Positions 22,989 to 33,000 of a DNA stretch of 64,000 bases are shown here, one piece after another. Each line of letters begins with the position of its first letter. Within the stretch, counting starts at the first letter, position 1. Location: assembly GCA_016291905.1 (NCBI GenBank), contig JAEEZS010000081.1:62001-126000 (forward strand). The letters are read 5' to 3'. The notes under the pieces were generated by a model that worked only from the letters and a program-made list of their open reading frames with translations, was not told the origin of the DNA and ran no database searches. Source of the DNA: Bacteroidaceae bacterium (GTDB lineage: Bacteria; Bacteroidota; Bacteroidia; Bacteroidales; Bacteroidaceae). The position numbers were made by a program, and so were the translations under genes.

Positions 22989-25900
22989 TTACTGTTTGCC
23001 CCATTGCTTGTTGGGCAAGGGGCCCATCTCCAACTGCAGCTTGCCGCCCCGAAGAAGTTCGGAAGCGGGGAAATGGAAGGTCTGGAGCGGTTTTCCATTA
23101 AGGGTGGCACGCTGGACGTAGATGTTCCGCCGCGAAGCGTTTTTCGCCTCTATGATAAAATCCTTCCCCCGGCCATAACGCCCGCCAAGATGAATGACCG
23201 AACGGCGATAGAGCGGGCTCGCTATCTCATAGATGGGATTGACGCGGCAGCCGCCGTCGGTCTGAAACAATCCCAAGGCAGCCATCACGAACCAGGCGCT
23301 CATCTGGCCCTGGTCCTCATCGCCCAGATAGGCATTGGAGACGCCCGAGCCGTAGTAACGATCCACCACGGAGCGGGCCCATTTCTGGGTGAGCCAGGGA
23401 TAGCCAGCCCAGTTGAAGAGGAAAGCGAAATGCATGCTCTGCTGGTTGCCATGAACAACGGGATAGTCCCAATACGCTTCGTTGACCGCATTGAACCGGA
23501 AGGGCTCCGACTTGCGGAATCCCTCGTCCAGACGGCTGGCAAATGACTGCGGCCCCATCACCTGGACCAACGCCGGCACATCATGGGGCACGAAGTAACT
23601 CAGTTGCCAGGCATTTCCCTCGACATATTGCGAATTGGCGCCTGTCCTGAAGGGGTCGAAGTCCGTCATGAAATGCCCCGTCGTATCGCGCAGCTGGGCA
23701 TAGCCCGTCGCGGGATTGATGGCGTTCCGCCACCAGGTTCCTCGTTCGGAAAAGACCTGGGCATCATGGGCCTCGCCCAACGCCTGAGCCATCTGAGCGA
23801 CGGTCCAGTCGTCGAAAGCATACTCCAATGTATTGGAAAATCTCCCCTTCTCGTAGGGCACATAGTGATAGCGGAGATAGGGCTCAAGGTCGCGATTGCC
23901 GGCAAAGCCTCCCTCGACATGGGCGGCGGGGGTGGTCTGCATCTTGCGCATCGCCTCGAGGGCATGGTTGGCGTCGTAGTCCCGGATGCCCATCTGATAG
24001 GCCGAGACCATGAGCGGAATCTCGTGCTCGGCCACCATCACGGGGATATATTCCATTCCCGCAGGACCTTTTCCCAACCACCCGCAGGCATCGTAGAGAG
24101 CCAGCTGCGAGCGCACCCATCGTGAACTCCATTCGGGGGTAACCAGGTTCCAGAACTGATTGAGGTTCCAAAACGTGTTCCAGAAAGCATCGCATCCCAG
24201 CGCCAGCTGGTCCGGGTCGGAGCTGTGCCGCACCTTTTCGTCAGGGGCTATCCAGTCGCCGTTGACATCGCTCCAGGTGTTCCGGCAAAGCGCACGGTAC
24301 ATATTGGTGTAGAACCTGACCTTCTCCTGCCTGTCGTCGGTGGAGATGTCTATCCGGCCGAGGATGTCATTCCAGACCTCCTTCTGGTGATCCACCACAG
24401 CCGTGAAGTCCCAGCCGAAAGGATCGGAAATCTCCGTGCGCAGATTCAGGGCCGCATTCTCGAGGCTAACCAACGAGATTCCTGTGCGTACCTGTACGAC
24501 AGGATGGCTCTTGGTGTCGAACTCCACAAACATCCCGCCGTCAGCTAGCTTGTCGCTTTTCAGCCAATGCTGCTGAACGACCTCCCCGTCTTTCCAGACG
24601 CCCACCTTTTTAAAAGGTACATCGAACTCAATGACGAAATGAAGGGTGTATTCCTGGTCGGCGTCGCTGCTCCAGACACGAGGTGTCAACTGATGGCTGA
24701 ACCCCTCGATACGACGGTCTGAAACCTGACGGATATCCACATCAACCAACTGGTAGCTGTACTCGGCAGGTATCTGAAGGTCTATCATCACCCTACCATC
24801 CTGCTCTTGCGGAAAGGTGAAACGCATCAGCGAGGCACGTTCGGTAGCCGTCAGCTCGGCCCGAATCCGGGTGTCGGAGAGAAGGACGCGATAGACACCC
24901 AGGGGCGTTTCCTCGGAAGCCTTGTCGATGCGCGAACGATAGCCTTCATCGGGTCTCATCTGATCACCCGTCTGCGTCAGCAGGGGGCCGTTGGTAGGCA
25001 TGATGCCCAGCCCGGCCATGGTCCATTCGTGGATATGGGAGAAGCAGCCGATACTCTCCACGCTTGGCTGGTAGCCCGATTGCCAGCCCGCATTCTCGTT
25101 GTCGGGACTGAGCTTCACCATGCTGAAGGGCATCCACGGCCCGGGGGCAATCATCCAGCGGGAATGGGCCGTTCCCATGCGGGTATCCACATAGTCGGCA
25201 GGTGTCTGCAGCGTCTGCGGGCTGCGTACCACCTCGCCCTCTTCAAGCAGGGTGTCGTCGGCTAAAATCTGATAATGCGAAATCATTCCTTTCTTCACCG
25301 CCTTCATGGGAACCTCCAGCACATATCGGGCCGAATCGAGATGCGTGGTATAAATCTGCTTCCCATCCAGACGGACTTTCAACTCACGGAACTCGCCCAG
25401 ATGTTCCACATCGACAAGCAGAGGCTGCGCGCGCCTCTTGCCCCCCAGCTCATACTCTGCAGTCCTCACCGAACGAACGAAGGCAAAGGGATTGTCCCTT
25501 TTCAGCGACATGCCCGAAGGCCCCTCCAGACGAATCTGGTCAAACGCCACCCAAGCCCCTTCCAAAATGGTGAGCGTGACCTCATTGCCACCCCTACGCA
25601 ACACCCCCGGCGCAAGCGGTATCTTCAGCAGTCGCTCATCCTCTGCCCGAATGTCGCCCGTAATAACCCTGTCAGCTCCATTCGCCAGTTCGTGATAGGA
25701 CACGGCATCGTTTACCATGACCTTGAGCACCGAACGGCCCCAGAACATACCCGCCAAGTCTATCGTAAGCAGCGCCGGCTCAGGCTGCCCAACCGTCTCC
25801 AACGCGAAAAGGATGTTCAGCACCTGCGTCCTGCACCCCGATGCCTGTGAAGAGCCAGCCCATTGGTCGTCAGGGCCTGGAAGAACATACGGAAATTCCG

Positions 25901-26126
25901 TCTTGGGGTCGGAATGTCCCACGATAAACCTACGGTCCTCAAATCCGAAATCGGCACGGACGAAGTCTGTGTAATTCGCCGGGGCCAGCGCAAACTCGCT
26001 TGTGGAGTTGTCGCTCTCCCCTATCGTCCATATCACATGCCCGTCGGCCCAACCAAAGGCTGACGCCAGCATCGCCAAAGCCCACAGCAGGAGCATCATT
26101 GTCCGTTGCCTTACCATAACCGTCAT
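22989..26126 (-). CDS. GH92 exo-alpha-mannosidase with N-terminal lyase-type domain
   Basis: 1045 residues. Signal peptide to about residue 26 (start ATG 26126 or 26117). Residues about 28-215 form a carbohydrate-binding-like sandwich of the kind at the C terminus of PL4 lyases (HVIWTIGESDNST, IVGHSDPKTEFPYVLPGPDD). The GH92 core then shows MPFSMVKLSPDN, EGNAWQLSYFVPHD, HFAFLFNWAGYPWLTQ and GDEDQGQMSAWFV, the family calcium and active-site motifs. It removes terminal alpha-mannose from N-glycans or mannans. First gene of the GH92-GH29-DUF1294 transcript, divergent from an esterase gene. Confidence 0.92.
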   Translation of the reverse strand: MTVMVRQRTMMLLLWALAMLASAFGWADGHVIWTIGESDNSTSEFALAPANYTDFVRADFGFEDRRFIVGHSDPKTEFPYVLPGPDDQWAGSSQASGCRTQVLNILFALETVGQPEPALLTIDLAGMFWGRSVLKVMVNDAVSYHELANGADRVITGDIRAEDERLLKIPLAPGVLRRGGNEVTLTILEGAWVAFDQIRLEGPSGMSLKRDNPFAFVRSVRTAEYELGGKRRAQPLLVDVEHLGEFRELKVRLDGKQIYTTHLDSARYVLEVPMKAVKKGMISHYQILADDTLLEEGEVVRSPQTLQTPADYVDTRMGTAHSRWMIAPGPWMPFSMVKLSPDNENAGWQSGYQPSVESIGCFSHIHEWTMAGLGIMPTNGPLLTQTGDQMRPDEGYRSRIDKASEETPLGVYRVLLSDTRIRAELTATERASLMRFTFPQEQDGRVMIDLQIPAEYSYQLVDVDIRQVSDRRIEGFSHQLTPRVWSSDADQEYTLHFVIEFDVPFKKVGVWKDGEVVQQHWLKSDKLADGGMFVEFDTKSHPVVQVRTGISLVSLENAALNLRTEISDPFGWDFTAVVDHQKEVWNDILGRIDISTDDRQEKVRFYTNMYRALCRNTWSDVNGDWIAPDEKVRHSSDPDQLALGCDAFWNTFWNLNQFWNLVTPEWSSRWVRSQLALYDACGWLGKGPAGMEYIPVMVAEHEIPLMVSAYQMGIRDYDANHALEAMRKMQTTPAAHVEGGFAGNRDLEPYLRYHYVPYEKGRFSNTLEYAFDDWTVAQMAQALGEAHDAQVFSERGTWWRNAINPATGYAQLRDTTGHFMTDFDPFRTGANSQYVEGNAWQLSYFVPHDVPALVQVMGPQSFASRLDEGFRKSEPFRFNAVNEAYWDYPVVHGNQQSMHFAFLFNWAGYPWLTQKWARSVVDRYYGSGVSNAYLGDEDQGQMSAWFVMAALGLFQTDGGCRVNPIYEIASPLYRRSVIHLGGRYGRGKDFIIEAKNASRRNIYVQRATLNGKPLQTFHFPASELLRGGKLQLEMGPLPNKQWGKQ

Positions 26127-26142
26127 TTAAGGATTACTTCCG

Positions 26143-26150
26143 CAAATTTA
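26143..26150 (-). promoter_or_regulatory. -7 box of the GH92 operon
   Basis: Minus-strand TAAATTTG, 17 bases from the ATG at 26126, giving a very short leader. Divergent from the plus-strand box at 26205-26212. Confidence 0.5.
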
Positions 26151-26204
26151 CGACAACTTTTCAAAAAGTTGGCAAAAAAACGCCATTTATTCTACGATTA
26201 CCCT

Positions 26205-26212
26205 TATCTTTG
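26205..26212 (+). promoter_or_regulatory. -7 box of the esterase gene
   Basis: TATCTTTG, 44 bases before the ATG at 26257; only a T-rich region stands at the -33 position. Confidence 0.55.
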
Positions 26213-26235
26213 CAAAAAGTTATCCTATCATTTAA

Positions 26236-27135
<900 letters not shown>

Positions 27136-27161
27136 GAGTCACACGGCAAAGAACATAAAAG

Positions 27162-27190
27162 AGGTAGCCTTCACGCGGCTACCTTTTTTT
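27162..27190 (+). terminator. Terminator of the esterase gene
   Basis: AGGTAGCC (27162-27169) pairs with GGCTACCT (27177-27184) followed by seven T. The hairpin also sits at the tail of the convergent DUF3857 gene. Confidence 0.85.
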
Positions 27191-27207
27191 ATGCAAGTCC
27201 CTGTCGG

Positions 27208-28143
27208 CTATTGAATCTTCAAGTGTGGGCGGCCTGCGGGTATAGTTGCAGGAGGGGTGACGGCAGGCTTGACAATCTGGCTGGTGAAGGGCGCCACCGT
27301 GTCGTCCTCAGGCAGTATGTAGTCACCGACGATGGTATAGTGATTGGTGGGGCACGACTTGGGTTTCTTCAGGTCGGGCCGGCCCACGTCGTAAGCCAGG
27401 CGGCCAGCCACCACGGTTGATTTGATGTGCCTGTCGATGGGGGCATTCATGTTGAACAGCATGAATGCCGGCACCTCGATGTCGCATTTCGAGCGCACCG
27501 TCGGGATGCACTCCTGAAATGTCCAGTCGTAGAGGAACGTGGGGCGGGCGCTGGTGATGTTGTACTGGTATTCGATGATGCTTCCAGCCTCCACGTCGGG
27601 CACCACCACGTGCATCACCACGTAGTTGCTGTCCACGCGCTCTTTGACAAAGCCGTCGGTGCTGACCGTCCGTTTCACCACCTTCCCCTTCGCGTTCTTG
27701 GTGAAGACCTTTATCTTCAGCCCCCACAAGTCGTCCATGGCGAGGTCCACATCGTCGTCGGCATCGAAATAGGTAATGTCAATGTTGGCGTGGCGGGCGC
27801 CCTCGGGCGTCAGAATCTTGGTGCGGAGGCAGCACTCATACTTCACCAGCGTGCTGCTCTCGTCAAGCTCGTTCTTGCCGAAGTCAGGGAGGTTGTCGTA
27901 GGTGATTTCGGTGTATGACTGATTGCTGTTGGTCAGCCGGTCGGAAAGCTGATACGTTGTCCTCATCGTCTTGCACAGGACAATGGCATCGGCCCGCGTG
28001 GCATCGCCCCAGCCGACAAACTCCCATTCCATCTTCGACGGCTTGCCGAACTTCTCATTAGGCAGCTGGGCTACCGCCCTACCGCCAAAGGCAAAGAGAG
28101 CCACCACTAACACGATTATCCGTAAAAAAGAGTGCATAATCAT
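27208..28143 (-). CDS. DUF3857 protein without a transglutaminase domain
   Basis: 311 residues with a signal peptide (to about GGRAVAQ). The DUF3857 beta-sandwich is recognisable in YTEITYDNLPDFG, IDITYFDADDDVDLAM and VVVPDVEAGSIIEYQYNI...FLYDWTFQ. In the usual Bacteroidales protein this domain is followed by a transglutaminase-like domain and DUF3858 (about 640 residues). Here the protein ends soon after in a proline-rich tail, so it is a stand-alone or shortened form. Periplasmic, function unknown. Confidence 0.75.
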   Translation of the reverse strand: MIMHSFLRIIVLVVALFAFGGRAVAQLPNEKFGKPSKMEWEFVGWGDATRADAIVLCKTMRTTYQLSDRLTNSNQSYTEITYDNLPDFGKNELDESSTLVKYECCLRTKILTPEGARHANIDITYFDADDDVDLAMDDLWGLKIKVFTKNAKGKVVKRTVSTDGFVKERVDSNYVVMHVVVPDVEAGSIIEYQYNITSARPTFLYDWTFQECIPTVRSKCDIEVPAFMLFNMNAPIDRHIKSTVVAGRLAYDVGRPDLKKPKSCPTNHYTIVGDYILPEDDTVAPFTSQIVKPAVTPPATIPAGRPHLKIQ

Positions 28144-28278
28144 CTATCCGTTTTTTTCGCTACAAATACTGTTTATCTTTTTTTGTCTTCCTTCTTCTGG
28201 TAGGAGAGCAGCTTGCGGTAGTTGCCCAAAGGGCGGATGAGCTTTTCTGGCATGGCGGTGGTGTTTTTTGAGTTTAAT

Positions 28279-28332
28279 GACTTTAGGGTCTTTAAAGACT
28301 TTAAGGACATTAAGGACCTTAAAGACTTTAAA
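28279..28332. repeat. 9-bp tandem repeat, six units
   Basis: Exact 9-bp units GACTTTAGG, GTCTTTAAA, GACTTTAAG, GACATTAAG, GACCTTAAA, GACTTTAAA. The same unit (AAGGACCTT and similar) forms the KD-repeat inside the V-ATPase I gene at 30692-30775, in the opposite orientation. It lies in the 465-base gene-free gap 28144-28608, which also holds the 21-bp array and the ntp terminator. Confidence 0.75.
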
Positions 28333-28435
28333 TGACGCCACAAAGATAATGAAAAATATTGTGAATGAAAGAATGACGGACGTTTTTTCCCAATTGGCAG
28401 GCAAAAAACATAATAAATCTATTTAACAAATAACA

Positions 28436-28519
28436 GGGCCGTCGTACGTGATAACAAGGCCTTCGCACATGGCAGAAAGCCCTTTGTACACGATAAAAGG
28501 GCGGACGTAGCAGCGACAA
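28436..28519. repeat. 21-bp tandem array, four units
   Basis: Units start at 28436, 28457, 28478 and 28499 with a GGGCC/AGGCC/AGCCC/GGGCG head and a GTACGTG / GCACATG / GTACACG core. The minus-strand translation gives repeats of the type CHVRRP, but there is no convincing gene. Same period class as 15785-15973. Confidence 0.65.
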
Positions 28520-28553
28520 TCCCCAAAACTTCGGCCATAGGCCGACCTAAACC

Positions 28554-28585
28554 GAAAAGGGGGAGGACACGATGTCCTCTCCCCT
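28554..28585 (-). terminator. Terminator of the V-ATPase operon
   Basis: GGGGGAGGACA and TGTCCTCTCCCC form a long GC-rich stem with loop CGA; on the minus strand it is followed by CTTTTCGG. It lies 24 bases after the ntpK stop codon. Confidence 0.7.
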
Positions 28586-28608
28586 ACTCTCTTTCTATGA
28601 GTTTTGTC

Positions 28609-29088
<480 letters not shown>

Positions 29089-29116
29089 TTACTAATTATT
29101 TTTCATTTTTCATTCT

Positions 29117-30991
29117 TCACGCGGCTGTCTGGCCGAAGGGATGATATTCCTCGCCGCCACCGGTGTAGCCGGCATTCTTGAAGAATTCCACGAAGGTGAG
29201 TCGCATGGGATGGACGACGGCACCGAGGATGTTCATGAAGATGTTGAGCGCGTGGCCCACGCAGAATATCAGCGCCGTGACAAGGAAGCCGATAACGGGC
29301 GTCTTAGGGCTCATGCCCACCGCCATGCTGTTGAACACGTTGGCGAGGATGCCGCCGGAGAGGCCGAGGGCAAACAGGCGGACATACGACAGCACGTCGC
29401 CCAGCAGGCCGGTGGCCATGTTGTAGGCATCCCACAGCGCCATGCCGACATTGAGGAAGAGGTTCTTCCCCGGGCTCTGGAAGAAGAGGATGCCGACGGC
29501 TGCCAAGCAGAGCAAGGCGATGACGACGGGGTTGGAGAAGGGCGTCTTGGTAAGCACCGCCACGCCGATGGTGACCAGAAGCAAGAACCACCCGATGGTG
29601 CTGAGCGCATACTTGAAGCCGAGCTGGATGGTGAGGTTGACGGCCTTCAGCACCATGCCGAACAGAATCTGCACCACGCCGATGCAGAGCGAGACGGTGA
29701 ACATGGTGGAGTTGTCAACGAAGAGGAACTCCTTCATCTTCTGCACAAAGGGGATATCGAGGCTGTAGAGGCTGAAGCCGAAGAACGAGCCGGAGAGCAG
29801 TCCGCACAGCATGGTGCTGGCGCCGAACAACACGACAAGCCACTTGGAGAAGTCCGGGTTGATGAGCTTGAAGAGCTTGGTGAAGATGGGCAGCGCCACA
29901 ATCATCAGCAGGCCGTAGCCGATGTCGCCCAGACAGAGGCCGAAGAACAGCATGAAGAAGGGGGCGAAGAAGAGCGTCAGGTCAAGCTCGTTGTACTGCG
30001 GCAGCATGTAGAGCTTCGTCAGGGGCTCGAAGAGACGGGCGAATTTGTTGTTCGAAAGCTGGATGGGTATTTCATCCTCGGGCGTGGGGTCGTCAATCTG
30101 GTAGAACTGCCCCGAGGCGTCGAGGTTGGCGCGGATGTCGTCGATGCTCTTGGCAGGTGCCCAGCCTTGCAACAGGATGAGCTTGTCGGCAGCCACGGGC
30201 TCGCCGGTGAGGCGCACGCGGGCAAAGTCGATGTGGTCGTCAAGTTGGGTGCGGGCCTCCTGCAGCGCGCCAACATTGGCGGCAGCAAAGTCGGCCAGCC
30301 GTTGGTCGAAGACGGCCAGCGAGGCTTCCTCGGCGGCAATCTGCTGCTGGACGGCGCTGAGGGCGACGTTGGGCAGGTGGCATTGCTCGGCATTGATGTC
30401 GGGGAAGTGGCCGGGGGCGGTGACGGTGAGGAAGTAGAGTTTCTGCTTCCCGTGGTTGACGATGATGGTGTTGTACTTCTGCGCCCACTCCTCGTCGTAG
30501 GCTCTGGTGGGGCAGGCAAAGAAGTTCATCTCGTAGCCGGCATTGGCCAGGCGACGGACGCTGGCGGGGTCGAAGTCGCCCCACGGCAGCAGCTGGGCCT
30601 CGTCCTTACGCAGGACGGCGAGGCGCTGCTCGGTGGCAGCCTTCTCGGCCAGCAGGGCGTCGTAGGCGTCGAGCACGGCGGAGGGGTCGGAAAGGTTGCT
30701 AAGGTCGTTAAGGTCCTTAGAGTCCTTAAGGTCTTTAAGGTCGTTAAAGTCCTTAGCGTCTTTAAAGTCCTTGGCGCCTTTACTCTCTTTGGGGAGAAGG
30801 GGCTCAAGGGCAGTGATGGCCAGGTTGCAGCGGCTGAGCAGACGGACGTCGTCGGCCAGGGCGGCATTGGTTATCTGCCCCTGCTCGCGCTGCTGGACGT
30901 GGATGACGCCCATGTCGTGCAGGCGCTGCAGGAACTCCTCGTACTCCTTATAGAACACCAGGAAGGTGAGTTTCTTCATCTTTGTTATCAT
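29117..30991 (-). CDS. ntpI: V-type ATPase subunit I (a-subunit) with KD-repeat insertion
   Basis: 624 residues from the ATG at 30991 (MITKMKKLTFLVF), which overlaps the ntpD stop as ATGA; the frame continues upstream to 31402, but that part is the shadow of ntpD. The N-terminal half is the peripheral arm with a coiled coil; the C-terminal half has seven or so membrane helices including FFGLCLGDIGYGLLM and the GLLGDVLSYVRLFALGL segment with the essential arginine. Residues about 74-103 are a low-complexity run (KDFKDAKDFNDLKDLKD...) encoded by a 9-bp repeat. Confidence 0.92.
   Translation of the reverse strand: MITKMKKLTFLVFYKEYEEFLQRLHDMGVIHVQQREQGQITNAALADDVRLLSRCNLAITALEPLLPKESKGAKDFKDAKDFNDLKDLKDSKDLNDLSNLSDPSAVLDAYDALLAEKAATEQRLAVLRKDEAQLLPWGDFDPASVRRLANAGYEMNFFACPTRAYDEEWAQKYNTIIVNHGKQKLYFLTVTAPGHFPDINAEQCHLPNVALSAVQQQIAAEEASLAVFDQRLADFAAANVGALQEARTQLDDHIDFARVRLTGEPVAADKLILLQGWAPAKSIDDIRANLDASGQFYQIDDPTPEDEIPIQLSNNKFARLFEPLTKLYMLPQYNELDLTLFFAPFFMLFFGLCLGDIGYGLLMIVALPIFTKLFKLINPDFSKWLVVLFGASTMLCGLLSGSFFGFSLYSLDIPFVQKMKEFLFVDNSTMFTVSLCIGVVQILFGMVLKAVNLTIQLGFKYALSTIGWFLLLVTIGVAVLTKTPFSNPVVIALLCLAAVGILFFQSPGKNLFLNVGMALWDAYNMATGLLGDVLSYVRLFALGLSGGILANVFNSMAVGMSPKTPVIGFLVTALIFCVGHALNIFMNILGAVVHPMRLTFVEFFKNAGYTGGGEEYHPFGQTAA
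30692..30775. repeat. 9-bp repeat inside ntpI (KD-repeat)
   Basis: On the minus strand about nine units of the type AAGGACTTT/AAGGACCTT/AACGACCTT encode repeated K-D-(F/L/A/S). Related to the intergenic repeat at 28279-28332. It lies in the coiled-coil arm of subunit I, where added residues could be tolerated. Confidence 0.75.
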
Positions 30992-31602
30992 GCCTCGTCC
31001 TCCTCTTTCTTTTCGCGCTTCTCGAGGATGTCCTTCAGAATCTTTTGCGACGACTTGGAGAGGTTCTCCTCGTCCTCCATGAAACGCTTGATTTTGCGAA
31101 TGGCATCGGCATAGCCGGGAATCTGCACCTTCTCGAAGAGGTTGACCTTCTGCGTGGTCTTCTTGCGGGCGTGCTCCAGGAGCCCCAGCTTGGCCTCGGT
31201 GAACTCGCACTCGATGGCGTTGCGGGCCAGGCCCTGCAGGAGCGCGATGCCGTCGTAGTACCACTTGGGGCTGTTGAAGAGGCTGAAGGGCTTGACGTCG
31301 AAGTCCACGTCGCCCAGCACGGGCACGCGCACGCCGGCAATCTTCTTCACGTCGAGGTGCACGTCGCGCACGCTCACCAGCGAGGCATCGAACTCGTTCC
31401 AAAGCGCGAACATGTATTCGTAGCTCTGGATCTGCTCCTCGAGGGCGCTTTGCAGCTGCTGATACTCCGTCTTGCAGCGCTTCACCTCCATGCGCAGGGC
31501 ACTCTCCTTGTTCTTGATGATGGGGAGGGTGCGCTGGCGCACCTTGAGCTGTTTCTCCAGGTGCTGCAGCGACGTCTTATTATATTGATATTTGATAGCC
31601 AT
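30988..31602 (-). CDS. ntpD: V-type ATPase subunit D (central stalk)
   Basis: 204 residues, helical: the N-terminal coiled coil begins YQYNKTSLQHLEKQLKVRQRTLPIIKNKESALRMEVKRC, the typical opening of subunit D, and the protein returns as a C-terminal helix ending in a charged KREKKEEDEA tail. It forms the rotor shaft between the A/B head and the c-ring. It overlaps ntpI by four bases and follows ntpB by 26. Confidence 0.92.
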   Translation of the reverse strand: MAIKYQYNKTSLQHLEKQLKVRQRTLPIIKNKESALRMEVKRCKTEYQQLQSALEEQIQSYEYMFALWNEFDASLVSVRDVHLDVKKIAGVRVPVLGDVDFDVKPFSLFNSPKWYYDGIALLQGLARNAIECEFTEAKLGLLEHARKKTTQKVNLFEKVQIPGYADAIRKIKRFMEDEENLSKSSQKILKDILEKREKKEEDEA

Positions 31603-31628
31603 TGGTTAGTGTGCTATGCAAGAACGCG

Positions 31629-32951
31629 TTAGTACTTTGGCCAGTAGGTGTCGACAAGTTCTTTCTTGATGCTGACTTCCTCGGGCTTGAAGTATTTGCC
31701 GAAGAGGCCCCAGGTGACGTCGAGCATCTCGGTGGTGTCGAGGTTGACGTCGATGGCCAGGAGTTGGTCGGAGTAGGCCTTGGCGAAGGCCAGCGTGCGC
31801 TCGTCGTAGTCGGTGAGGTCGAAGCCGTTCTCAAGCTTGGTCTTGGCGTTGGCGGCGTCGGCATAGAGGCGCACGGCGGCGTTCATCACCTGCGGATGGT
31901 CGCGGCGTGTCTTCTTGCCGCTGACGAGCTGCTTCAGACGCGAGAGCGAGCGGAACGGGTCGACGATGACCTTGCCGATGTCGCTGTCGCGGCGCAGGAA
32001 GAGCTGTCCCTCGGTGATGTAGCCCGTGTTGTCAGGCACGGCGTGGGTGATGTCGCCGCCCGAGAGAGTGGTGACGGCAATGATGGTGATAGAGCCTCCG
32101 GAGGGGAACTGCACGGCTTTCTCGTAGATCTTGGCGAGGTCGCTGTAAAGCGAGCCGGGCATGGAGTCCTTCGAAGGTATCTGGTCCATACGGTTGCTGA
32201 CGATGGAGAGGGCGTCGGCATAGCTGGTCATGTCGGTGAGCAGCACAAGCACCTTCTCGTTTTTCTCCACAGCAAAATACTCGGCGGCGGTCAGCGCCAT
32301 GTCGGGCACTAGCAGACGCTCCACTGCGGGGTCCTCGGTGGTGTTGACGAAGCTGATGATGCGGTCGAGCGCGCCGGCGTTGGAGAAGACGTTCTTGAAG
32401 TAGAGGTAGTCGTCGTTGGTCATACCCATGCCACCGAGGATGATCTTGTCCGTCTGTGCGCGCAGGGCGACGTTGGCCATCACCTGGTTGAAGGGCTGGT
32501 CGGGGTCGGCGAAAAAGGGAATCTTCTGGCCCGAAACGAGGGTGTTGTTAAGGTCGATGCCGGCGATGCCGGTGGCGATGAGCTCAGAGGGCTGCTTGCG
32601 GCGCACGGGGTTGACGGACGGGCCGCCAATCTCCACCTCCTTGCCTTCGATCTGCGGGCCGCCGTCGATGGGATTGCCGTAGGCGTCGAAGAAACGACCT
32701 GCCAGCTGCTCGCTCACCTTCAGCGACGGAGCCTTGCCCAGGAAGACGACCTCGGCGTTGGTGGGGATGCCGTTCGTACCCTCGAAGACCTGCAACGTCA
32801 CGTCGTCGCCCGTAATCTTCACCACCTGCGCAAGCTTGCCGTCGATGGTAGCCAGCTCGTCATAGCCTACGTCCGTAGCCTTCAGCGAGCAGGTTGCCTT
32901 GGTTATCTGACTGATTTTCGTGTATATCTTTTGAAATGCAGTTGTTGCCAT
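31629..32951 (-). CDS. ntpB: V-type ATPase subunit B
   Basis: 440 residues, regulatory (non-catalytic) head subunit. Features: VFEGTNGIP beta-barrel, RKQPSELIATGIAGIDLNNTLVSGQKIPFF, the LTDMTSYADALSIVSNRMDQIPSKDSMPGSLYSDLAKIYEKA helix set and GGSITIIAVTTLSGGDITHAVPD. There is no Walker A, as expected for subunit B. Full length for the family. Confidence 0.95.
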   Translation of the reverse strand: MATTAFQKIYTKISQITKATCSLKATDVGYDELATIDGKLAQVVKITGDDVTLQVFEGTNGIPTNAEVVFLGKAPSLKVSEQLAGRFFDAYGNPIDGGPQIEGKEVEIGGPSVNPVRRKQPSELIATGIAGIDLNNTLVSGQKIPFFADPDQPFNQVMANVALRAQTDKIILGGMGMTNDDYLYFKNVFSNAGALDRIISFVNTTEDPAVERLLVPDMALTAAEYFAVEKNEKVLVLLTDMTSYADALSIVSNRMDQIPSKDSMPGSLYSDLAKIYEKAVQFPSGGSITIIAVTTLSGGDITHAVPDNTGYITEGQLFLRRDSDIGKVIVDPFRSLSRLKQLVSGKKTRRDHPQVMNAAVRLYADAANAKTKLENGFDLTDYDERTLAFAKAYSDQLLAIDVNLDTTEMLDVTWGLFGKYFKPEEVSIKKELVDTYWPKY

Positions 32952-33000
32952 GTTGATTCTCGAATTTACGATTTACGATTTCTGCAATGTGCGTCTCTGA

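Noticed and set aside
28328-28519. 63-residue minus-strand ORF with CHVRRP repeats
   Set aside because: Covers the 21-bp array only; no leader, no domain, no neighbour in frame.
29141-31114. 657-codon open frame on the plus strand
   Set aside because: Exact antisense of ntpI/ntpD, a result of GC-rich codon use; no promoter or domain.
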